NCBI GenBank assembly: GCA_017456685.1
Contig: JAFTIV010000136.1
Location: 1-5,014 of the forward strand
Direction of reading: 5' to 3'
DNA from: Clostridia bacterium
Lineage (GTDB): Bacteria; Bacillota; Clostridia; Oscillospirales; CAG-272
DNA: 5,014 nucleotides
Shown one piece after another: positions 1-5,014 of this stretch. Position numbers and translations under genes: made by a program. Numbering within the stretch: the stretch's first letter is position 1; every line of letters begins with the position of its first letter. The notes under the pieces are model-generated. The model was not told the origin of the DNA. It searched no databases and saw only the letters and a list, made by a program, of their open reading frames with translations.

Positions 1-1841
1 CTTGTCCACTCGCTTGAATAATTATTTTTGGTCTGCATTACCTTGTCGCCAACCCTCAGTATTTTACTAATAGAAACTTCCTTTTCGGGCTTTGAGGGGC
101 TTGATTGATTCAATTGCTCCTGAAGTGTAAGATTTAAAAGTCGAGTTCCATTAGGTCCCATTTTAGTCGGGGTAATAACTTGAATATCTCTAAGTGGGTC
201 AACACCGTATTTTTTAGGCAATCTTGTCAAGCATAAATTTGCGATATATGCAGGAATTTTCTCCTCGTCATCAATTGGAATAAAGAAAAAATCATCGTAT
301 TTTTTGCTTAAATCAGGCACTCTACCATTGTTTATTTCGTGGGCATTCATTACTATTCCGCTTTGCTCAGCCTGACGAAATATTTCATTAAGCTCAACCA
401 CTGGAAAGCATTGAGAAAAGATAACATCGTTCAAAACATCGCCCTCGCCAACTGAGGGGAGCTGATTTATATCTCCAATAAGAACAAGCCTTGAGCCGGG
501 CTTCATAGCTCTTAAAAGCGCTTCTGTAAGATGAATATCAAGCATTGAGCTTTCGTCAACAATAACAACATCCTTCTCCAAAAGATTTTTTTCGTTTCTT
601 TCGAAGATAGGACCATACTCAAGCTCTCCGCCACCCGTAGCATCAAGAAGCTTATGCACAGTTAGGGCCTCGTGCGAGGTCGCCTCACTCATTCTTTGCG
701 ATGCTCTACCAGTCGGTGCGCACAAGCCACACCTTAAGCCTATTTGATCAAATATTTGAATAAGCGCCTTAACAATCGTTGTTTTTCCAGTTCCTGGGCC
801 ACCTGTGATGATTGTAACGCCATTCATAAGCGATGCCTCTATTGCTCTTTTTTGCATCTTGGCATAGCTTATTCCGTTGCGCCTTTCAATTTCATCAATA
901 AAAGCATTTGCGTTTCTGTAGTCCACCGAAATCACATTGTTTTTAAGAAACAATAGCTTCTTTGAAATATATTCCTCGGCAAGATAATTTTCGCTAAGAT
1001 AAATATGAATTTCATCGTGAAAATAAACAACCTTTATCTTGTCCTCAAATGCGAGCGTATCAACATAAGAAGCAATTTTTTCCTCAACAACAGAAATAAG
1101 CCTCGAGGTTGCTTCAATTAGAGTATTTTTTAAGACATATGTATGACCATCTCGTGATGCAAAAATCCTCAAAACATAAATTATTGCACTTTTTATTCTA
1201 TCCTCGCCCTCGGGGCTCAAGCCGTTAGAAAGAGCCATTTCATCAGCCATTTTAAAGCTTATTCCGTGTATGCTTTCACACAAAACATAGGGGTTATCTC
1301 TAATGATGTTAACTGCCCTTGCGCCAAGAGCCTTGTAAATTTTCATAGCCATATTAGGCGAAAATCTATCCTTGCAATAAAGCGCAATCTCACGAACTGC
1401 AGATTTTTCGTTAAAATCCTTGCTCATTTCATTAGCCTTAGAGGCAGAAATACCCTTTATTTCCGCAAGCCACGACGGATGATTAGCGATAACCTCAAAG
1501 GAGTCCTCGCCATATTTTTCTACTATTTTTTGTGCAATTTTGGGTCCAATTCCCCTGATTGCTCCCGAGGATAAATACCTAAGAATATCATTTTTTGAGG
1601 TGGGGAGTATTTTTTCAAAGCGCTCTACCGAAAACTGTCTTCCGTATTGCTTGTGCTTTGCCCATTTTCCGTATAGCTCTACTCGCTCGCCAATACCGAT
1701 AAATGGCATATTGCCAGTAGCGGTAAAAAGCTCGCCATCGTCGTTTTCAATATCGCAAACACTATATCCATTTTCTTCGTTTTGATAAAGAATATTGTCA
1801 ACTCTTCCGCTTAGCTTAATAAGCTCATTTATAGAGTCCAT
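1..1841 (-). CDS. recD2: RecD2/TraA-family ATP-dependent DNA helicase, C-terminus cut by window edge
   Basis: This is a superfamily 1B 5'-3' DNA helicase of the RecD2 type, which works without RecBC in DNA repair and replication-fork maintenance. I translated 613 codons without a stop or frameshift. Visible in order: an OB-like N-terminus containing YQNEENGYSV; a helix-hairpin-helix segment IRGIGPKIAQKI (95-106) and a second near IKGISASKA; the family element DNPYVL..HGISFKMAD; Walker A GGPGTGKT (347-354); motif Ia CAPTGRA (374-380); Walker B with DESS (429-432); motif III GDINQLPSVG (456-465); and motif IV with FRQ (488-490). The reading frame leaves the window at GDKVMQ..NNY, so the last helicase motifs (V, VI) are missing; full RecD2 proteins are usually about 715-800 residues. 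The ATG start is supported by a GGGGGAG site (1846-1852) four bases upstream. Calling it RecD2 rather than RecBCD RecD rests on the long N-terminal extension with helix-hairpin-helix motifs. Confidence 0.95.
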   Translation of the reverse strand, partial: MDSINELIKLSGRVDNILYQNEENGYSVCDIENDDGELFTATGNMPFIGIGERVELYGKWAKHKQYGRQFSVERFEKILPTSKNDILRYLSSGAIRGIGPKIAQKIVEKYGEDSFEVIANHPSWLAEIKGISASKANEMSKDFNEKSAVREIALYCKDRFSPNMAMKIYKALGARAVNIIRDNPYVLCESIHGISFKMADEMALSNGLSPEGEDRIKSAIIYVLRIFASRDGHTYVLKNTLIEATSRLISVVEEKIASYVDTLAFEDKIKVVYFHDEIHIYLSENYLAEEYISKKLLFLKNNVISVDYRNANAFIDEIERRNGISYAKMQKRAIEASLMNGVTIITGGPGTGKTTIVKALIQIFDQIGLRCGLCAPTGRASQRMSEATSHEALTVHKLLDATGGGELEYGPIFERNEKNLLEKDVVIVDESSMLDIHLTEALLRAMKPGSRLVLIGDINQLPSVGEGDVLNDVIFSQCFPVVELNEIFRQAEQSGIVMNAHEINNGRVPDLSKKYDDFFFIPIDDEEKIPAYIANLCLTRLPKKYGVDPLRDIQVITPTKMGPNGTRLLNLTLQEQLNQSSPSKPEKEVSISKILRVGDKVMQTKNNYSSEWT

Positions 1842-1871
1842 TTTTCTCCCCCTTTCTTGCGTTATAATAGT

Positions 1872-1900
1872 ATTTTATCATATTTATGATAACAATGCAA
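1872..1900 (-). promoter_or_regulatory. Predicted sigma-A type promoter of recD2
   Basis: On the minus strand, TTGCAT (1900-1895) is followed after exactly 17 bases by TAAAAT (1877-1872). The -10 matches the consensus at 5 of 6 positions and the -35 at only 3 of 6. Transcription would begin near 1865, giving a leader of about 24 bases before the recD2 ATG. The -35 box lies only two bases beyond the T-run of the metK terminator, so recD2 seems to be expressed separately from metK, with some read-through possible. The call is by consensus match in AT-rich DNA and is therefore moderate. Confidence 0.5.
1875..1892. repeat. Perfect 8+8 bp inverted repeat, possible operator in the recD2 promoter
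   Basis: TTATCATA (1875-1882) and TATGATAA (1885-1892) are perfect inverted copies separated by two bases. The palindrome lies mostly within the 17-bp spacer of the predicted recD2 promoter and touches its -10 box. That placement suits a repressor-type operator, but the composition is almost purely A and T, so chance remains possible. No regulator family is recognised from the sequence. Confidence 0.4.
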
Positions 1901-1902
1901 GC

Positions 1903-1934
1903 AAAAAGACCGCAATTTTTAAGTTGCGGTCTTT
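1903..1934 (-). terminator. Intrinsic terminator of metK
   Basis: An 11-bp perfect stem pairs 1905-1915 with 1924-1934 around an eight-base loop; the core is GACCGCAA/TTGCGGTC. Read on the minus strand it begins seven bases after the metK stop codon and runs into a TTTTT tract (1907-1903). Read on the plus strand it also ends in T residues, so it could work in both directions, but no plus-strand gene leads into it. Confidence 0.9.
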
Positions 1935-1940
1935 ATTTTT

Positions 1941-3113
1941 TTAAAGTAATTCCTTTTTAATTTTATCAGCAAGATCGGTCTTTTCCCAAGGAATGTCAAG
2001 GTCCTCTCTACCAACGTGTCCATATGCTGCAATTTGACGATAAATAGGACGACGAAGGTCGAATTTTTTAATTATTGCAGATGGTCTTAAATCAACATTT
2101 GCATTAACAAATTCAATGATTTTTTCCTCGGCAACCTTAGCTGTACCAAAGGTATCAACTAAAACAGAAACCGGCTTTGCAACGCCAATAGCATACGCGA
2201 TTTGTACCTCGCACTTATCAGCAACGCCCGATGCAACAATGTTCTTTGCAACATATCTTGCAGCATAAGAAGCGCTTCTGTCAACCTTTGTTGGGTCCTT
2301 ACCAGAGAATGCTCCGCCACCGTGACGAGAATAGCCACCATATGTATCAACAATAATCTTGCGTCCTGTAAGACCTGCATCGCCATTTGGACCGCCAATA
2401 ACAAATCTTCCTGTTGGATTTACAAAAATTTTTGTCTTTTCGTCAATCATATCTGCAGGAATTATAGGCAAAATAACCTCTTTTATAATGTCCTTTCTAA
2501 TGTTTTCGAGTGTAACATCAGGACAATGCTGAGATGAAACGACGATTGTATCTACTCTAACTGGCTTGTCATCCTCGTATTCAACGGTTACTTGGGTCTT
2601 TCCGTCGGGTCTAAGGTATGAAAGCACGCCGTCCTTTCTTACTCTTGAAAGGCGCATAGCAAGCTTGTGAGCAAGAGAGATAGGAAGTGGCATAAGCTCA
2701 GGAGTTTCGTTGCAAGCATAGCCAAACATAAGTCCTTGGTCGCCTGCTCCGTTTTCAGCCTCGCTCTCTCCATTTTTTGCCTCGGCAGAATTGTCAACTC
2801 CAAGGGCAATATCAGCGCTTTGCTCGTGAATTGAGCTGATAACAGCACAAGTGTCTGCATCGAAGCCGAACTTAGCGCGATTGTAGCCAATTTCGCGAAC
2901 AGTTTTGCGAACGATTTCTTGAACATCAACACTTGCCTTAGTTGTAATTTCTCCCATAACCATTACAAAGCCTGTAGTACAACAGGTTTCGCAAGCGACA
3001 CGCGACATAGGGTCTTGACGAAGCATTTCATCAAGAATCGCATCGGAAATTTGGTCACAGATTTTGTCGGGATGTCCTTCGGTAACTGATTCAGATGTGA
3101 AAAATTTTCTCAT
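1941..3113 (-). CDS. metK: S-adenosylmethionine synthetase (methionine adenosyltransferase)
   Basis: MetK makes S-adenosylmethionine from methionine and ATP, releasing phosphate and diphosphate; it is a cytosolic, Mg- and K-dependent oligomer. The 390 residues match the usual family length of about 380-400. Seen directly: the N-terminal [11 protein letters not shown] with the conserved GHPDK (13-17), family signature 1 [12 protein letters not shown] (122-133), and the glycine-rich signature 2 [17 protein letters not shown] (265-281). The protein ends with the typical DIPWEK and a short charged tail. The start at 3113 is chosen because a GGAGG site (3119-3123) lies five bases upstream and the product then begins MRKFFTSES as in homologues. 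An in-frame ATG at 3176 would add 21 residues, but those codons come from the riboswitch and its terminator. The gene has its own promoter, a SAM-sensing leader and a strong downstream terminator, so it is probably monocistronic and repressed by its own product. Confidence 0.98.
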   Translation of the reverse strand: MRKFFTSESVTEGHPDKICDQISDAILDEMLRQDPMSRVACETCCTTGFVMVMGEITTKASVDVQEIVRKTVREIGYNRAKFGFDADTCAVISSIHEQSADIALGVDNSAEAKNGESEAENGAGDQGLMFGYACNETPELMPLPISLAHKLAMRLSRVRKDGVLSYLRPDGKTQVTVEYEDDKPVRVDTIVVSSQHCPDVTLENIRKDIIKEVILPIIPADMIDEKTKIFVNPTGRFVIGGPNGDAGLTGRKIIVDTYGGYSRHGGGAFSGKDPTKVDRSASYAARYVAKNIVASGVADKCEVQIAYAIGVAKPVSVLVDTFGTAKVAEEKIIEFVNANVDLRPSAIIKKFDLRRPIYRQIAAYGHVGREDLDIPWEKTDLADKIKKELL

Positions 3114-3118
3114 AATTT

Positions 3119-3123
3119 CCTCC
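3119..3123 (-). promoter_or_regulatory. Ribosome binding site that fixes the metK start
   Basis: GGAGG on the minus strand is followed by five bases and then the ATG at 3113. It starts directly after the T-run of the riboswitch terminator, so a terminated transcript would lack it. It supports the 390-residue start over the upstream in-frame ATG at 3176. Confidence 0.9.
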
Positions 3124-3155
3124 AAAAATAAAATCCGCGGAAATCCCGCGGATTT
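3124..3155 (-). terminator. Riboswitch-controlled intrinsic terminator in the metK leader
   Basis: On the minus strand AAATCCGCGG (3155-3146) pairs perfectly with CCGCGGATTT (3140-3131) around a five-base loop, followed by TATTTTT (3130-3124). It ends just before the metK ribosome binding site. A competing antiterminator can be drawn: minus-strand CCGTG(A)GAT (3183-3175), which includes the start of the P1 3' strand, pairs with ATCCGCGG (3153-3146) over eight base pairs with one bulged A. SAM binding would hold P1 together and so favour the terminator. The hairpin is seen directly; the switching model is inferred. Confidence 0.92.
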
Positions 3156-3156
3156 A

Positions 3157-3254
3157 AGCATCATAAAGGCTCTCATCTCACGGAATTGGCACCTTGTCGT
3201 ATGATAGGTTGCCGTAGCTTCATCGGGCCTGTCCCTCCGCTACTCTTGATAAGA
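3157..3254 (-). ncRNA. SAM riboswitch aptamer (SAM-I core, probably SAM-I/IV variant)
   Basis: The leader carries the conserved S-box core in order. P1 is UCUUAUC (3254-3248) with GAUGAGA (3177-3171). The P2 base is GUAGC/GCUAC around GGAGGGACAGGCCCGAUGAA. P3 is GGCA(A)CCU with AGGUGCC, and this is followed by the invariant CAAUUCC. This identifies a SAM aptamer with high confidence, and its place before metK fits feedback by the enzyme's product. Only GUG separates AAUUCC from AGAUGAGA, so the P4 hairpin of standard SAM-I is absent. Instead, AUCAUA in the P3 loop (3205-3200) is exactly complementary to UAUGAU (3165-3160) in the loop of a small AGC/GCU hairpin (3171-3157) just 3' of P1. A P3-loop to P5-loop pseudoknot without P4 is the layout known from SAM-IV and SAM-I/IV. 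The subclass is inferred by eye; membership in the SAM-I superfamily is not in doubt. Confidence 0.95.
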
Positions 3255-3272
3255 TTGTTTTTTAACGAACAC

Positions 3273-3301
3273 AGTATAACACAGACTTATTTATTTTGCA
3301 A
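3273..3301 (-). promoter_or_regulatory. Predicted sigma-A type promoter of the metK leader
   Basis: Minus-strand TTGCAA (3301-3296) is followed after 17 bases by TATACT (3278-3273). The -10 matches consensus at 5 of 6 positions and the -35 at 4 of 6. A start near 3266 gives a leader of about 150 bases that includes the whole aptamer beginning at 3254, as expected for a riboswitch transcript. Confidence 0.7.
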
Positions 3302-3338
3302 TAGGTTTTTAAAATATTTTTTCATTTTTTATTGCAAA
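3295..3338. repeat. 9-bp inverted repeat overlapping the metK -35 box
   Basis: TTTGCAATA (3295-3303) and TATTGCAAA (3330-3338) are perfect inverted copies 26 bases apart. The arm at 3295-3303 covers the predicted metK -35 box. The stretch between them is almost all A and T and includes AAAATATTTT. There is no T-run after the stem on the minus strand, so it does not look like a terminator for the upstream operon. It could be a paired protein-binding site or chance. Confidence 0.35.
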
Positions 3339-3420
3339 CACCCAAAAAGGCTAACACTGAAATTTGCGTTAAACTTTTTGTATCACAATCCCTTTTTCTT
3401 TTGTATATCTGGATCGGTGT

Positions 3421-3477
3421 CTATATTGACATTAGCATTAGCATCATTGCGAGCATTAGAATTAAGATTTTCTTCAT
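3421..3477 (-). CDS. Possible 18-residue hydrophobic small ORF
   Basis: The minus strand encodes MKKILILMLAMMLMLMSI followed by TAG. A strong AAGGAG site (3490-3485) stands seven bases before the ATG, better placed than those of many real genes. The peptide has the lysines plus hydrophobic run of a signal peptide or a single membrane helix, but there is no cleavage site or mature part. In the frame one base earlier, the same stretch runs on to about 3388 as a hydrophilic sequence ending in DTDPDIQKKKGL, so a frameshifted small exported protein is one reading. It lies 53 bases after the stop of the membrane-protein gene and could share its transcript. I recognise no family. A true small peptide, a decayed gene and chance are all possible. 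Confidence 0.35.
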   Translation of the reverse strand: MKKILILMLAMMLMLMSI

Positions 3478-3530
3478 TCCTTTTCTCCTTTCGGGTACTC
3501 CCGCATTAAAATGTCGATAAAACTAAATAA

Positions 3531-4022
3531 TTAAAATATTGCTGCTATTCCATACGAAATAAGAGTCATAATAACTCCTGATATCATTACACCTAAAAGG
3601 CAGGACAAGAAAGCCTTCCACCACTTCATATCAATCATTGCAGCTACTAATGAGCCTGTCCAAGCGCCCGTTACAGGCAACGGAACGGCAACAAAAAGGC
3701 AAACTCCCCAAAATGAATATTTTTCAATTTGAGCGCGCTTTTTTTCTACCTTTCTAAGCAAAAAATTAGCTATTTTATTGAAAAATTTAACTCTTGATGC
3801 TGACATCCATTTTATTACGCCCTTTATTAGGAGCAAAATAAATGGAACGGGGAGCATATTACCTATAACGCTTATTATATAGCTTTGCCACCATGGCATT
3901 CCCATAACTGCTCCCATAGGAATTGCGCCTCTTAGCTCTATGATAGGAATCATTGAGCAGAAAAACACACACCACTCTCGTCCAAGAGTCTCTAAAAAAA
4001 ATGTTTGTATCGCCTGTTTCAT
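3531..4022 (-). CDS. Small multi-drug export family membrane protein (COG2426/PF06695)
   Basis: This is a 163-residue integral membrane protein. The family name says small multi-drug export, but the transported substrate is not established and should not be assumed. Family marks seen: PIIELRGAIPMG (25-37) and PLPVTGAWTGSLVAA (114-128), two proline- and glycine-rich hydrophobic elements in similar positions in the two halves. Hydrophobic segments fall at about 18-42, 45-70, 104-130 and 135-163. Between the second and third is a basic amphipathic stretch with RKVEKKR (90-96), likely cytosolic. Length is normal for the family. The ATG at 4022 follows an AGGTGA site (4031-4026) that overlaps the stop codon of the glycoside hydrolase upstream, with seven bases between the genes, so the two are co-transcribed and probably translationally coupled. 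No terminator is seen directly after it. Confidence 0.88.
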   Translation of the reverse strand: MKQAIQTFFLETLGREWCVFFCSMIPIIELRGAIPMGAVMGMPWWQSYIISVIGNMLPVPFILLLIKGVIKWMSASRVKFFNKIANFLLRKVEKKRAQIEKYSFWGVCLFVAVPLPVTGAWTGSLVAAMIDMKWWKAFLSCLLGVMISGVIMTLISYGIAAIF

Positions 4023-4029
4023 TGTTCAC

Positions 4030-5014
4030 CTACGCAAGATATTTTCGTGCAAGCTCATAGAATACTACTATAAATTCCTTGAGCTCACCCATTGTACTTT
4101 CTTCTAAATATAGTTCCTTATATTTTGCAAGCCATTCCTCAGCATCCTTGAGGTTGACTCCCATTTTCTCGCCTGTTGTACGGGACATAATCATCGCAAT
4201 CATAATTTCAACGCCCTCAGCAACAACTAAAAGGGCTTTTCTTGCGTCCTCATTTTCCCAAGTAGTTGCCATAAGGTAAGGGATTATCTCCTCAATTTCA
4301 GCAAATGCCTCATTATACTCATCGGGACTTGAATCGCGCCATAGTCTCATACGCTCATTACCAAACTTTTCGTTTGAATATTTAACGAGCAAATTATACC
4401 AGTAGCAATTTTTGTGAGCAAGAGCGATTTTCTTAACAATCTCCGCTCCACCATTGTATCCGTAATAATGCATATCTATTGCAGAATCAAAGCTCTCGTA
4501 ATCACAGGTAGCATTCCAGCTCTTTGCCGCACCGAAAATCATACCATACATACAAGCATAAATTGGGGATATTTGTCCATAATCACCCCAGCAGGTATTC
4601 AATACACCTATCGCACCCGACTCGTAGCCATACTGAACCATTTTTGTAATATTTGGCACAGATGTCTGTGGCATTTCAATAAGGCTTGTCCAGTTACTAA
4701 CACCTGGGCAAACATATTGAGGTCTTTTGGCATCTCTAAATTTATAAACCATATTTGGAGACTCGTTTGCACTATATCCCCAACTCATAAAGATAACATC
4801 GTCATCAAACTCACCGATAAGCTCTGGGTGCTGATTGATTACATCACCCCACATCATAGCCTTCTTTCCCTTGGATTTCACATGTGCAATTACTTGCTTC
4901 ACAAAATCCACATAAAGTCTGCCCTTGTCCTTACCCTTATTTTTTCCGTTTCCAAGGTCAAAGGTTTCATCACAGCAGATATTGAACTTATCGCTTGTAA
5001 AGCAAGGTGCGTAC
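4030..5014 (-). CDS. Family 20 glycoside hydrolase (beta-N-acetylhexosaminidase-like), N-terminus outside window
   Basis: GH20 enzymes remove terminal beta-linked N-acetylglucosamine or N-acetylgalactosamine, using the substrate's acetamido group as nucleophile, oriented by an Asp next to the acid/base Glu. The 327 visible residues begin just before this site: FNICCDETFDLG, with the Asp-Glu pair encoded at 4971-4966. Later active-site-like aromatic elements are MMWGD (53-57 of the fragment), FMSWGY (75-80), SNW (106-108) and LNTCWGDYG (138-146), as in the TIM barrel of this family. The remainder is a mostly helical C-terminal part ending in RKYLA. The frame is open to the right edge. A GTG at 4911 is not the start, because the catalytic pair lies upstream of it in frame. 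Whether the enzyme has a signal peptide cannot be seen. The exact sugar specificity is unknown. It is the first visible gene of an operon with the membrane protein that follows. Confidence 0.9.
   Translation of the reverse strand, partial: YAPCFTSDKFNICCDETFDLGNGKNKGKDKGRLYVDFVKQVIAHVKSKGKKAMMWGDVINQHPELIGEFDDDVIFMSWGYSANESPNMVYKFRDAKRPQYVCPGVSNWTSLIEMPQTSVPNITKMVQYGYESGAIGVLNTCWGDYGQISPIYACMYGMIFGAAKSWNATCDYESFDSAIDMHYYGYNGGAEIVKKIALAHKNCYWYNLLVKYSNEKFGNERMRLWRDSSPDEYNEAFAEIEEIIPYLMATTWENEDARKALLVVAEGVEIMIAMIMSRTTGEKMGVNLKDAEEWLAKYKELYLEESTMGELKEFIVVFYELARKYLA

Noticed and set aside
744..1785. Plus-strand ORFs at 744-956, 1266-1574 and 1540-1785
   Set aside because: All are antisense to the intact recD2 reading frame, which carries every expected helicase motif; none has family features of its own.
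2159..2932. Minus-strand ORFs at 2159-2404 and 2639-2932 and a plus-strand ORF at 2202-2537 inside metK
   Set aside because: They are other-frame shadows of metK, which is complete and has its signatures in frame.
3492..3503. CGGG-TACT-CCCG hairpin after the membrane-protein gene, as a terminator
   Set aside because: The stem is only four base pairs and no T-run follows on the minus strand.
3474..3506. A 10-codon ORF (MREYPKGEKE) whose TGA overlaps the ATG of the 18-codon ORF
   Set aside because: The ATGA overlap is suggestive of coupling, but there is no ribosome binding site before its ATG and the length is within chance.
3186..3520. Two overlapping plus-strand ORFs (107 and 62 codons) opposite the metK leader
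   Set aside because: They run antisense through the aptamer, promoter and intergenic region, lack convincing ribosome binding sites, and give low-complexity Phe/Ile/Leu-rich products with no family resemblance.
4079..4279. Plus-strand 66-codon ORF
   Set aside because: It is antisense to the C-terminal part of the GH20 gene, Ser-rich, and has no ribosome binding site.
4030..4911. GTG at 4911 as the start of the glycoside hydrolase
   Set aside because: The frame stays open to the window edge and the catalytic Asp-Glu pair is encoded upstream of this codon, so the true start lies outside the window.
1..5014. Mobile element, CRISPR array, tRNA, defence system or biosynthetic cluster
   Set aside because: No spaced direct repeats, transposase or integrase motifs, cloverleaf signatures or unfamiliar conserved gene pairs were seen; the large genes are all recognisable families.

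Overview
The window looks like ordinary chromosomal DNA from an AT-rich, Gram-positive, Clostridia-type member of the Bacillota. The grounds are strong AGGAG/GGGGGAG ribosome binding sites, a SAM-responsive leader with an intrinsic terminator in front of metK, a recD2 helicase gene with no sign of recB or recC, and Bacillota-like protein sequences. A closer assignment is not possible from this sequence alone. All supported genes lie on the minus strand, so the reading order runs from base 5014 down to base 1. I see no mobile element, CRISPR array, tRNA or rRNA.

Region by region, in transcription order: (1) 5014-4030, the C-terminal part of a family 20 glycoside hydrolase (beta-N-acetylhexosaminidase-like), cut by the window edge just upstream of its catalytic Asp-Glu pair. 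(2) 4022-3531, a 163-residue membrane protein of the small multi-drug export (COG2426/PF06695) family, whose ribosome binding site overlaps the hydrolase stop codon. (3) 3530-3114, a 417-base stretch without a large gene. It holds a possible 18-codon hydrophobic ORF (3477-3421), a 9-bp inverted repeat (3338-3295), a sigma-A type promoter (3301-3273), a SAM riboswitch (3254-3157) and its terminator (3155-3124). I see nothing in 3339-3420. (4) 3113-1941, metK, S-adenosylmethionine synthetase, complete. (5) 1934-1903, its intrinsic terminator, followed at once by a promoter (1900-1872) containing a perfect 8+8 bp palindrome. (6) 1841-1, recD2, a RecD2/TraA-type 5'-3' DNA helicase, cut by the left edge after about 613 residues.

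The best supported regulatory circuit is product feedback on metK. The enzyme makes SAM, and its leader carries a SAM aptamer followed by a terminator placed directly before the ribosome binding site. The aptamer has the SAM-I core but no P4 hairpin. Instead, its P3 loop can pair with a small hairpin loop 3' of P1, which is the layout of the SAM-IV and SAM-I/IV variants. This is the most interesting item in the window. The remaining content is housekeeping or carbohydrate metabolism, and I found no convincing sign of an undescribed multi-gene system.
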